From NCBI GenBank assembly GCA_963920705.1, contig OY987237.1:14414601-14478600 (forward strand): a DNA stretch of 64,000 nt. The letters run 5' to 3'. Of this stretch, positions 46,701 through 58,388 are shown piece by piece. The stretch is from Odiellus spinosus. Lineage: Eukaryota > Arthropoda > Arachnida > Opiliones > Phalangiidae. The notes below the pieces were generated by a model. The model saw only the letters and a program-made list of their open reading frames with translations. It did not search any database and was not told the origin of the DNA. Numbering within the stretch: position 1 is the stretch's first letter; each line of letters opens with the position of its first letter. Both the position numbers and the translations under genes were made by a program.

Positions 46701-48750
46701 TCGCAGTCTCTCCTGCTGTTTATATTATCGTAGTGTTTTTGGTAGTATTGTTGCTTCATTTGGTATCCTAAGACTCTTTCGAAAGCCCAGGCCTTGTTTT
46801 TACAATTCTCGATACCGGTACCTATATAAAATGGTTAATAATGGGACCGATATCTAAGATACAAATGTCTAAGTACTCGCCTCTTAGACAGACTTTCTCG
46901 AAGTAATTCTCTCCATCTCTGGGGTGCAAATCCGGTGTTCTTCCTTGAGAATTTCGATCCAATTTGTCGCACCGACTATTCTGGTAGTGGACCACGAAAG
47001 CCGGACAATCTAAACCTTCCTTCTGACAAATCTCGTGGCATTCCAAGGTGGTACCAAGCTGCGCGGCTTGTGCTGGTAAAGCCATTGGAATGTACATAGC
47101 CCCTCTTAGAACAAAGCCAGTTATTTTCTCGTAGGTGAATACTCCTCCGGTACACTGCTCTGTTGATTGGGAGGATTTTATTAAGTGAAAAAAACTACTG
47201 ATCAATCCAGCTAAGCCAAACGTAATTATATTGTCCTTAATTTATCTACTTAGCTGACCATAGATTGAACTTAATTTACCAATGACGCAAATCTTCTCCC
47301 CGTATGTCGAGTCAATCTTGGTCATCAAACGATTTTGTTCTTCTCGACCTAAACTGAAGGCATCATCGGCGCTAAGATAGCATCGATTATCCAAAAAGGC
47401 GTACGCCCGACAGTTGAACGTAGTTTCACGATCGCATTGCGTTTGACAGTCATCCGACGTGGTTGCGAATTCTAGTTTGTCCATTGACACTGGCGCCACG
47501 TCTTTTTTCATTTCGTAGCGACAAGAAGTTGGTGCTGTTAGATATTTAAGCGATTGAATTATTAGGACATTACTAAATAAAATAACGTCGTTATCGTACC
47601 CGCGGCGGCGCATTGGTTCTCGAGATAGTCTCTTCCGCTGTCGGGCAATTCCCTGAAGGCTTGCGGTTGAGATCGACGATCCTCTCGACTCATGCGACAC
47701 TTTTGCCTCTCTTCGTCGTAATCCGCGGATCGACACACGAAACTCTGTTCTCTCAGACATTGTCTTTCGCAGTCTTCTTTTGTCAGGACGTTGCTCGACT
47801 CCTTATCCAGGAAACCTTCCATAAAGGCACCTTTCACTCGTTCAAACGCCCATAGTCGGTCGTGACATAAGTTATCGTACATCATTTTGTCAACTGGTTT
47901 TTATACGAAAGATTTTACCTTTTAAAATATAATTTACAGACAGCGGAAGTACATCTCAACTAAATACATTTGTTCTAGAGCGGGTACTGACCGAATGAGG
48001 AAAAAACCGCGAAATAGGGTCACGTGACTCTGCCTATTTCAATTTCTTCAGCTTTTACTACGCGAATTGAGTCCTTATCCCAGGTTAAGCCTTGTCTTTG
48101 ATTACAAGTTAGTGGTGACAGTCTAGTTAGTGTTGACGTCACATGACCTCGTTACATTTCCCACTCGGTCTATACCCGTTCTGATTTGATCAACAGAAAA
48201 ATCAAAGCTAACGCGTTACGCGTGATGTATTCAATATATATTGAGTCATGATACCACGTCTTACCCCCTCTCAGACATATTTTCTCCAAGTAATTAACCC
48301 TGGGTTTCTTGTTCAACAATTCCCTTCTGCCGATAGAATTGACGAGATAAGCGTCGCATCGGAAATTGGCGTAATCCAAGACAAACGCCGAGCATTGCGA
48401 TTGTTGTTTGCAAAGATTTACGCAATCCCTCATTAGGGCTTGATCTCTTTGTTCCAAAAGCGGCGCTGGGATTATAGACGAATCAAAAACCCCGTTGACC
48501 GTTTTTTCGAAGGTTTCGATTCCTCCGAAACAATTTTGAGCTTTAACTAATGTTGTTCCGGGATTGAAAATCCCTGTCGGATGTTAATATACAAACGTGT
48601 TAGATCATTTTCGATATAACGAGGGAGGATTGATATAGGCTACGATAATGAATGAGTGAAAAGGTACATTTTTTTACCTTGTACAATAATAAATAACAAG
48701 GCAGCGCGCCAATATTCCAGAGAGGAAATCGCGGACCATGTCCGTTCCAT
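40777..48750 (-). CDS. giant PAN/apple and ZP domain transmembrane protein (twelve PAN domains)
   Basis: Nineteen coding exons, listed 5' to 3': 48678-48750, 48265-48573, 47600-47893, 47280-47534, 46881-47159, 46537-46821, 46146-46478, 45605-45883, 45273-45539, 44245-45042, 43901-44167, 43582-43842, 43335-43507, 43116-43276, 42891-43048, 42742-42820, 42359-42512, 41133-42300, 40777-41066. They sum to 5883 bases (1960 residues), with every phase closing. Residues 1-24 are a signal peptide (WRAALLFIIVQ). Twelve PAN/apple domains fill about 25-1233 in a repeating A-B-C order: A ends (Y/F)EK(I/V)CL(R/K)G, B has WA(F/Y)ERV and YLENQC, C ends in a variable Cys. A Tyr-Pro-rich linker sits in exon 10. 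The ZP domain follows (1234 to about 1480; PFIGRVYAKGNPAQCY; FCQERCEP|VRC), then a furin site RRRRS (1487-1491), about 380 Asn/Pro/Gly-rich residues, a membrane helix (about 1879-1902) and a short tail. Likely an apical matrix protein. Exon 5 requires a GC donor. Introns are mostly 58-120 bp. Paralogue of the 5173-34935 gene. Confidence 0.93.
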
Positions 48751-49982
48751 TTTCGCTACAAAAAAGGGTGAAGTTTTATATACAATTCTAGTAGGAAAAT
48801 TTTCGGGGCTTGTTCAGATTACAAATGAAATAATTTTAAATTTATTCGTGATGAAATAAAATAGTTTAAATTAATTCATGGGAAAATTAATATTTAAATA
48901 AATTAACGGGGAAAAACAATAAATTTATTTTAATGCTTGGGAAGAACTAAGTTAATTTTAATTCATGGGAAAAACAATAAGTTTAATTAAATTTTAAGCA
49001 AAAAGTAATATTTTTTGGTATTTGAATTGGAAGGAAAATAATCATTTTACTTATTTGAATTCATGGGAAATAAATAATTTTCCCCTATTTGAATTCATGG
49101 TAAATAGCTCAAAAACTTCTCTAGAAAACGTTTTTTTCTTCTATGTTATATCGAACGTTAAGTAAGGTTGTGAAGCGCCTAGAATCAATGAAATTCCATG
49201 AAATAAATATTTGTTTGATAACTGTTCAAGCCGTGCAACATCTAGCATTGCAAAATTTGAGTTTAAATAATTTCTACGATATTAGTAAGTGGAAATATTA
49301 GAAAACTCTATTATTAATATTAAAATTACATATTTGAGATATTAAATTCGTACCAGGAACCACTTCCAAGATATAGTGCAAAATTTGAAACACGTAATAT
49401 TTAACTATTTTTCAATCTTACTTGAAATAATGACGATTAGAGAAATCCAAACACGAACTCAAGAACGTAACATGACGTAATCCTTTTTTAATAAAAGTTA
49501 ATAAATAAATACCACACGTAATCATATATTGTAATAAATAAATAAATTAACAGCTGGGACAAACAATCCGAAGTTGTTTCTGAGTCCAATTCTCGTTTAA
49601 ATCATTAAACAGTTAAAACAATGTCCACTTTCTCTCGTTGCTCGCGAAGGTTAAACGTGACTTTCATTTAACTGGCGTTTCTAGGCTCATTAACGATTCT
49701 CTGGGATGATAATTGGCCAAAAGAGGGTGGTAGTCGATCTACAAACCGTCCTTCAATAAACACCCGATAGAAATGACGATTGCTTTACATTTTAGACTCG
49801 ATTCCGGATTCTCCCTTGGTGCTAAATGCTAGTCTGATATGTCATTCTATTCCCCAAAATTTCTGCGGTCGGGTCACCGTTCGTCCGATTGAAATGTGTA
49901 CATCCTGCGAATTGGTGCACCTCCCCCATACGCCTTTGTCATTCGTTTGACAGGAAGCCTCAAACGATAGCTCGTTTTGTAG

Positions 49983-50490
49983 GTGAAACTATCCTATTCA
50001 TATATAGGTTTTGACACGAACGGTTGTGAATTAAATAGTACCGTGTTTCAACAACGTTATGTAGATCTGCATTTTAACTGCGATGTTTTTTGTAAAATAA
50101 TTCTAAACTTACCTAATTACCTTGATAATTGTGTTGTGTTATTAATGGTAACAGTTAAAGTAAAGATTTAGGTTCAAATGGCTAAGACTACTAGTGTTAA
50201 TATTCCTGTACAGGTACAAGAAAAATTACGTATAATTTATAATGAGTTTAATTTTTCTTATTATTACGATTCTTTTCCAAGGATAGATTTACAGATGTCT
50301 TTGTTTAAATATTTACAGCCTGGTATTTTTAATATTTTTACCATAAAGTTAAAGGTGCAGATCATCCCTTAAGTTATAAAACTTATTTCTCAAGAATAAA
50401 GCTTTCGAAAGCTAAATACACATTAAATTCATTATATACAGATTTATTAATGTCGAATTAATGGTACTGTGAAGAAATATTACTTTCTCC
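49983..50490 (+). pseudogene. decayed open stretch of unknown origin
   Basis: Two short frames (49983-50171 and 50178-50372) follow one another, and coding-like sequence appears to continue in another frame from about 50330 to a stop at about 50460. Codons end mostly in T or A, and the encoded segments (for example MAKTTSVNIPVQVQEKLRI) look more protein-like than other frames in the window. No family was recognised. It could be a remnant of a transposon or integrated virus gene, or chance in AT-rich DNA. Confidence 0.3.
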
Positions 50491-50588
50491 CCTTAGTTAT
50501 GTAACATAAATATATAGAGCAAACATCACGTGACCAATGAATGTTATAAAGTATTTACCTACAGAGAAGAATTCCCTTGAAATTTATG

Positions 50589-50925
50589 CAGAAGCCAATG
50601 AAACCCTCCTTTGAAGTCTACTACTCTAATGTTCCATATAGCGCTCCTCTCTGTATGGGTAAAATTCACGATTTTACGAGATCGGAGGGGTCCTACTTCA
50701 TGCCCCATGTCTACGGAAAATTGGAAATTCTCTCTCTCCACAAACGACGACGTTTTTTTGACGAACTCCAAGGCTGCTAGAGATATTCGCTCGACGAACT
50801 CCCGCTCCGAAAACATCTACCGTTAGGAGGCGTACAAATCGCGCCTTTTGAGAATAACGCATACAGAGAGGGGTAGACAAGACCCGGGAGTAATAGACTT
50901 CAAAGGAGGGTTTCATCGGCTTCTG
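50589..50925 (-). mobile_element. MITE family R1, copy 6
   Basis: 337 bp, opening CAGAAGCCAATGAAACCC and closing GTTTCATCGGCTTCTG. The 7 bp repeat ATTTATG lies on both sides. Same orientation as copies 3 and 5. Confidence 0.92.
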
Positions 50926-52767
50926 ATTTATGTAATATCAAGTTAAAGTGAAGCTTTCACAATTTTTTTCCAATGCCTATGAATTACATTTTTAGTTTTA
51001 TCATAAAAATTAAAATGCCATATTCAAAATTGAACATCTCTGGCTTGAAGCGTTTTTACGAAAATTCAAAATGAAAATGTCAAAAATATTTTGATATTTT
51101 TTTTTTACAATTAATGACGTAGTTTATTTCTGGAACGCAATTAACGATAATTTGCATACGGATTGTATGTTTTTCTGGATTAAGTACTTTTGCGAAAAAT
51201 ACCGCGCGAAAGCGATCTGATCACGTGCCATAACGCGCGAGAATCAAATGTAATCGTTACAATAGCCACGCGATCAACCAGATGTAAAAAATTTTGAATG
51301 TCGTTTTAATAGTACACATTTACGATTGACAGATCATTTCGTTGTGGTATTACTGTGAAACTTAGTCGGTCGATATTTAACCACAAATGGCAATATTGTC
51401 GATGGTATGGCATTTGGTAATGTATCGATGCGTATCGTCAAACCCATTGGCTTCCGTTTTGTGACTCTGAAATTAACTCCCTAACGTATCACGCGGTATC
51501 ACGCCCCTGTCGAAGTTGTATTTCAATATACACCGCATTAGACGAAGCCAGACAATTGTTTTTAGAGATACTCATTAGATTTAACTTGACAATTATTTGG
51601 GGGTCGTTAAATTTTGGCGGCGGGTTAAATTTTTAGCTCGTAATATTTTATTTTTTTCATTTTTATAATCGTATTTATTTCCTTCCTACAATTTGCTTAG
51701 TTCAATAACTAAGTGGAAGATGACGCGTATTTATACACTATGTTATTATAATAAGGAGTAAAAATAGTTAGGTTGAAACTGATTCTGATTCAGTTTCGTT
51801 TATTTTTACTCGTGTTTGCAGCACGAGCAAAGTTAGGTTCTTTTTAGATCTAAATCAACAAATCACAAGCTATAACCTTCACCAGCGCTATCATCTCGAG
51901 ATGAAATATTCTATGTGCGTGTTAAAAGCTGTTGGTTGTTTTTATTAAAATTTTGGATTAGGAAACAATTGTAATCTTAATGACCGACTATGGGTGTCTC
52001 CGGTGAAAGTTTTAGTTTAGACAAAAACGGTCAAAATATGAAGGTACGAATTATATTTTGATAAGATCATGTGTTTCGCTTTGTAGGACACTAGGTCTGT
52101 CTGCTTGGAAAGTTTTTTGGGGGTTGGGATTTAAAGGAAAAGTATAAACTTAAAGTTAAATTTCGGATGATTTAATTCTAATAAATACATTCCAAGATCC
52201 AGTTTCCCTTCTGGGGGATGATGTTACTTAAAATATTCTAGATTTATCGCAATGAAGGAAAATTTTGGCCAGTCAGTTTTACCCACATTTGTGAGTGACG
52301 TGACTAAAATTCAAACTAGTCAACTTAAAATTATTTGTTTACAAGATTTTAGAAACTTTCTTGCTTTCAATTGAGAGTTTACCTTTAATTAGCTTTAAGG
52401 GAAAGTAACGCGTGAATAATTCGTCGTTTTGATGTAATTTATCAGATAATTTCCTAAGTTCTTAGGCGTGGGAAATTTTCTTACGTGGGTGGGTGTCAGG
52501 AAACTTTCTTAAAATTTTTAGAAAAACTTAAAATAGGCGTTGCGATAATGAAATAGGTAGAAAAATCGTGTGTTGGGCTTGAAACGAAATGTTTTTCAAA
52601 TTCATAAAGTTCTGAATCCAAAATACAAAAAAGTTGACCTTTATATTAGTTACTTGTTTCATAATTTGTCCTCTGACTTAGATGCAATAGAATTTAAAGA
52701 TAGGGAGACATTTATGATGACTTAAATCACCAAATTAACGGAGTGGCTAGGACATGATAGATATTAC

Positions 52768-53185
52768 CAGAGGTATATAATAACCCCCTTCGGGGGGAAG
52801 TATGAAAGCCCCTATACTACCAATGCTAAAAATCACGAACAACAAGAGCCCGCTGCTGACTATCTAGGCCACTAGCTCGCGCTGGGCTTCTCAATGTCGC
52901 TACTCTAGTAAATGGTCTTTGTATAAACAAGACGGCTCGATTTGCGTTTAGAACTTCCTGTCTCAGGAGTCAGGCTGTCTGTTAAAATGGAGTCGAAGGT
53001 TGACTTCAGCTCGCGAGTTCCGGAAGTGCGCGTAGGGAAAATTTAGTGAGGTTAAAAATGGTGTAACTATTTTTTGGGAGTAAAGCGGTGTGTCGATCCG
53101 CCGCGATTTACGCCGGGCACTCGTTGTTCGTCGATTTTGCCTACCTATCATACTTCCCCCCGAAGGGGGTTATTATATACCTCTG
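52768..53185 (-). mobile_element. MITE family R2, copy 2
   Basis: 418 bp with inverted ends CAGAGGTATATAATAACC and GGTTATTATATACCTCTG (about 40 bp, continuing through CCCTTCGGGGGGAAGTATGA). It is flanked by the 7 bp repeat ATATTAC. It has no transposase; the antisense frame inside is not a gene. Confidence 0.92.
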
Positions 53186-55706
53186 ATATTACAATGTACC
53201 CACCCAATGGGTAAATTGTAACAGTCGTAATAACATAATTTCCTTTATGTCTTACTCTATGTTTTTCACTCTATTATTTCTAAGTAGAACTGTGCATAGA
53301 ACAGGTACAAATGACCTAGGTTTAAAAATAGAGTCACCTCTTATCTAATTTTTAGTCTAAAGTTTAAAACTTCAATCAAAATAGCAACAAACCACATTGT
53401 TTCTGATATGGTATTGTATTAGTTTTATTTGATACAAACTTATTTAAAATCAGTAACAGGTTGTTCGGTTGAACCGTCACGTACTCGCTAACAGAAGAAA
53501 ATAAAACCATTTATCAGATAAACTCATAAAAGGATTCCGACAAATAGTATCAAAACACGACGGTATTTATGGCACTAGAATGAAATTTGAAAAAAAAAAA
53601 AAAAAAAAAAAAAAAACTTATAATATTTAAATTTTAAATAGATATGAGTCAGTAGCTCGTGAATTGATCAACTGAATAATAAACTATAGGATAAACGCCC
53701 AAATATACTCTTATTTTTCATTATATTTGTAAAGATATTTTTAATTTATTTTCCATGAGTTTATTGACCACTTTGTTTGAATTGGAAAGCACGTTTTTTG
53801 AAATTTGACACTCCGGAGATAAAATATACTAATCAAATGGACGATGACATTGAAGTTGTCGACACTAGTCGCGCTAAATTGCTCTAGAACAATTCATTTC
53901 CTCGTAAAGTTGTAGTACTAATTAGATTATTCACCCTGGACATTTCAATGTCCTAGGGGCTAAGGTGTAAATTACACGTACGACCAAACAAAAAATTAAA
54001 TACCCAACACTACAATTTAATTCCGTTTTTCATTGGAATATTTTTATCTCAACCAAGATGCAATGAAAACCGTAGACTAAGGTAACCAAACAATAATTAA
54101 TATTAAGAAATCTTCGCTTGTTATCGTACTGTGGTTGCAAAACTATTTTTCCCAATTTAAAACAGCATTAGTAAAGTGTATCTAAAGCCTCAGTTTTGAA
54201 GCTTTGGGTAGCTCTGGCTGATCAAAGTTTAACTAGCTTATCAAAGAAGTCAATACCACACGTCACTCGCCAAAATGAACTGCAACACTTGACGCAACGC
54301 TCCAAAAACGTATTTTATATCTCCTTATACCTATAACCAAACCGTTGCGCGCATTATCTGGTAATTTTCAATGTGATTAATGCACCCACAAAAATTAAAG
54401 CTATAGAGTTAGTATTATTCGAATATATTGAATTCTCAGGTCGAAGTATATAGAATAACTCTTCAATTTGTAAAAGAGTAACGAGGGTACGAAAATCTTT
54501 TGTTTTATTTTTATTTTTTTAATCCACGTATTTACGAAACGGAAACCTGCCCGGATTTTTAGCTTTTTAATTTTAAAACTATTGTACTCCAGTTTCGATA
54601 AAAATTTAGGCCATTTGTCCATGGCACTCGTCTCGATTCGGACCCTCCCATCAGACAATTACAATAAACTCCCTGCGCCATGAGGACTTGACCAAAGAAG
54701 CGAGCAAGCGGAGATCCGAAATAATTTTTATAAAAGTATATCAACTGGCAATTTAAAAAATTTCTCCCGAAACGCGTATGGTGTTGTTTGTTTGTCTAGC
54801 GCGGTTGAATAACTTAGGACCGATGACCTGGATAATTTTTAGTTAAATAATTGATAAATTGGAATTTAAATTAGGAGGGAGGGGAGATTATAAATACGAG
54901 TGATGTTATTCGATTAGTTCAAAGTTAGTTTAAGCAAAAATTTCATACATATTTTTGTGTGGTGTTCACTTAAAACATTTAAGAACATTTAAATTAATAA
55001 ACTAGGCATAGTCCCTCGGACCAGTGACCCTCACTTATTTTTAATAAATAACTTGAACGTTAATGACCAATTGGTGGATTTTTGTAAATTCTTTATAAAT
55101 GAGGATTTTAAAAACATCTACGCTATTTGAATCTTGAGGCTACGAAATTTACCAAATGTCTACATTACAGACAAAATAGTTTACTTATGCACAGGTCTTA
55201 CAGGGAAATATATTTAGAGTCGTCTGCTATGTCGCCTAATGTTTAATCGGAATTTCGAAAAGACAAAGTCCAGTTTTTTGGAAGCAGCTGGTTACTTTGG
55301 TTAGGAAATTCATATTACATTTTCCAAGTTTTATTTTAATAACGCGAATTTAAAGTTTAAGAAGCTAGAATAATTATTAAACTAGTGTGAAAAGTTTACA
55401 GTTAATTAAAGTAGTCCACCTTTGATGAGAAACTTAAACAAAGAACTATTAAAAATAGAAACCTTAAATGATTTACGCCTAGAATCTAAATAGTCTCAGG
55501 TTTTCATTGCTCCATGGTTTCAATAATATTTGCCCATTGAAAAACGGCATTTAACAATTTACACTATTTACTTCCGGCCAAAATATTTTACGTCATAATT
55601 TTTCTTATCGGATTCGCGTGAGATATTAAAAGAAAAAAAAAAAACCAAAAACAAATTGGCGCACCGGCTCGCGTACTTCACATTTTCGAAGATCTTTCTT
55701 GGAACA

Positions 55707-58293
55707 ATGGCTTCCAATCGAACTGATCGCAATGAAAGAACAGTGAGCGTCAACTTCGTTTGTCAAAGATGCTGTCAACCCTTAAAACTTGACACAACGT
55801 TTGATTCCCTCGATGATCAAATGTTCACTGATTTAACTGGTATAGTTACTAATTACAGTCTCCCCTACATACTTTAATTAACATTTTATACTTTTATACA
55901 TAGGAACTTTAATCAGTAGTTCACGCAGTAGCATTCAAGTTCTGAACAGCGATTTTCAAGATAACATAAGTGATGATTATTACGTATCGAGAAAACTCGT
56001 ACCACCTGTTAGGTAAATAACCTTTAATTCTTTTGTAGCCTTATTTGGGGTATCACTAATCATTTTATGTAAATTAAGATTAACCGAAAGTGGGAATGGG
56101 TTTATGCTCGTCGGCGATTTGACTAAAGGGGGTTCGGCCGATAGTTTGGGTCATCATTTGTGGGTCAGGAGCAGACTTTTTGACATATTATCTGATCAAT
56201 CCGATATCGATCAACCTTTATGCGAAGAATGTACCGACGCGTTGTTAGATCAAATGGACCACCAATTAAGAATAGCGGAGGATGAATGTAGAGATTATAA
56301 GTACGTTTAAAATCGATAGGCGCTAGTAAAATCTTAGTGTTTGAATCATAATTTGTACGTTCAGGGAGTTTTTGGAACGTTTAGAATCCCAAGAGGATGA
56401 AGAGGGTTTGGATAAGTTACGAGAAGAATTGGACAACGTAATTATAGCTTTTAGTTAGCCGCAATTTTATTTTGGGGAAATTATATTGATATTTCAATCT
56501 CTGCGAAGTTAAAAAAAGAGGAGACAAAACTGGTGGATGATTTGTCTGAATTGGAAAGTACCGAAAAAGAATTGGAGAACGAATGTATCGCTTTGGGTGA
56601 TGAAAAAGATAAAATGTTACGAGAGGAGGATTCCTTTTGGCACGATTACGCCGATCTTCAGAGACAAATATTGCTCTGCGAAGATGAACAAAGAAGGTTC
56701 TATACCATTTCATTAATTACTTATCAGAACCAAAACCTTTTCCCTAATTCCGTATGTTATAAATTAGTGTTGACAATCAACTAAGATACGCGCAAGCCCA
56801 ACTGGAAAAGTTGAAGAAAACTAACGTTTTCAACGCTACTTTTCATATATGGTATGAAAGGTTTTAAATTTATTCACTCTTCCGTTTGAAACCTTATCAT
56901 ACGTTGCCCCAATCCGTATTCCAGGCACAGTGGCCATTTTGGAACCATCAATAACTTCAGATTGGGTCGATTACCTAACTGTCCCGTTGATTGGTCGGAA
57001 ATCAATTCCGCTTGGGGTCAAACCGTACTTCTTTTACATTCATTAGCTAAAAAGATGAATCTAACTTTTCAAAGGTATAAAACAGATAAATCTTTAAAAC
57101 CTCGATGTTGATAAATTCGAAACCATCGCTAATTAACTTTAAAAATCGTAATTCAGATATCGTTTGGTTCCTTACGGTAATCATTCGTTTCTCGAGTCCC
57201 TAGAGGATAAATCTAAGGAATTACCGTTGTACGGTTCGGGTGGATTCAAATTTTTTTGGGATACAAAGTAATTAACGAAGTTAATTTCAATTATTATTTT
57301 AAATATGATTGGATATTGATGTTGAATTATTTGCGTAAAGATTTGATCAAGCGATGGTTGCATTTTTGGATTGCTTACAACAGGTATATCAATTTTGATA
57401 TCGTAAACGCTTAGTAATTACCGAAACAAATTAAAACAAATTAATATTCTTTAGTTTAAAGAAGAAGTTGAAAAGGGTGATACCCAATTTTGCTTACCGT
57501 ATAGGTAATTCCTCTCTAATCTTAATTAAATTAAATGTTAAATTTAATTTACGAGGAATGATTTTAGGATGGAAAAGGGTAGGATCGAAGATACTTCGAA
57601 AAGGAATTCGTTTTCAATTAAGTTAGTTTTAAAATTGAAATTAATTTAATTAAGAAAAGATAGATGTTACACTGGGAATGCTTAAGGGACGTAATTTTAG
57701 CCATATTCGGGTTTTAAATGCGAGAGTGGCTTGCAAACGTTTTGAAACGTCATCGACGCCTATCATCAATAACGTCTTTTATTCATTGAGTGGTCTTTAT
57801 TATTCAAATTCTAACGCATCGCAGTGGCCAAAGCTTAATTAAAAATAACTAGATTAAGGCGAATAATGTATAAGTTAGAAATTTCATTCTTTAATCTATC
57901 TAATTATAACTTCTCGTTGCGATAACGCCTTTATATTTCCTCGCAATCAGAAATAAAACAATTCCAAGTAACTTCTTGTATATTTTGACATATCTATCGA
58001 TAGTCTTTGGTGCTAAGCAGCTAATTAGCGGATGATAAGCCAGTTTAAACACGTGACGTCTAGTAAAATAAAAGTATCCGTCTATTTTCTAAAATCATTC
58101 TACAATTAGGTATAATAAGCGTTGTCAGTGTAACTTCTATCATTTTTTGATTTAAATTATTTGTTATATTAATTAATATAATTTAAGGATCCAATTTAAT
58201 ACCGAGGAACAGTGGACTAAAGCTTTAAAATTCATGCTGACTAATTTAAAATGGGGCTTGGCTTGGGTTTCATCCCAATTTGCTAATAAATAA
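55707..58293 (+). CDS. BECN1: Beclin 1 (Atg6) autophagy protein
   Basis: Twelve exons: 55707-55839, 55904-56012, 56079-56300, 56365-56437, 56509-56696, 56768-56851, 56925-57074, 57157-57267, 57341-57383, 57455-57504, 57568-57621 and 58188-58293. Together they give 1323 bases, 440 residues plus stop, close to the usual length of about 450. Beclin 1 is a core subunit of the class III PI3-kinase (Vps34) complexes that start autophagosome formation and endosomal sorting. The N-terminus carries [13 protein letters not shown]; CxxC pairs lie at 19-22 and 129-132. A BH3-like segment spans about 104-120, a coiled coil about 145-235, and the evolutionarily conserved domain runs to the end, with VFNATFHIW, the aromatic finger FFW ([12 protein letters not shown]) and the C-terminus [14 protein letters not shown]. 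The Gly-Asp of the canonical BH3 is Ser-Arg here (LWVRSRLFD). All exon phases close, and donors and acceptors are GT-AG. Confidence 0.97.
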
Positions 58294-58382
58294 GATTTGG
58301 ATTCTATTTTCGGCCAATTTATTTCATGAATTTACGTGAAAATCTTTCATTATTTATAATGTATATATATAAGTTATGGTTC

Positions 58383-58388
58383 AATAAA
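58383..58388 (+). terminator. poly(A) signal AATAAA of Beclin 1
   Basis: Canonical hexamer 90 bp downstream of the Beclin 1 stop codon at 58293, on the same strand. Confidence 0.65.

Larger units (their letters stand above)
48751..55706. other. intergenic stretch between the (-) PAN-ZP gene and Beclin 1
   Basis: AT-rich DNA with one R1 and one R2 MITE, a run of 27 A at about 53591-53617 and the odd open stretch at 49983-50490 (listed separately). No gene is supportable. The first few hundred bases beyond 48750 should hold the PAN-ZP promoter, but I see no clear TATA box or other core element. Confidence 0.5.

Noticed and set aside
52963..53151. Antisense 62-codon frame
   Set aside because: Lies wholly inside the R2 MITE.
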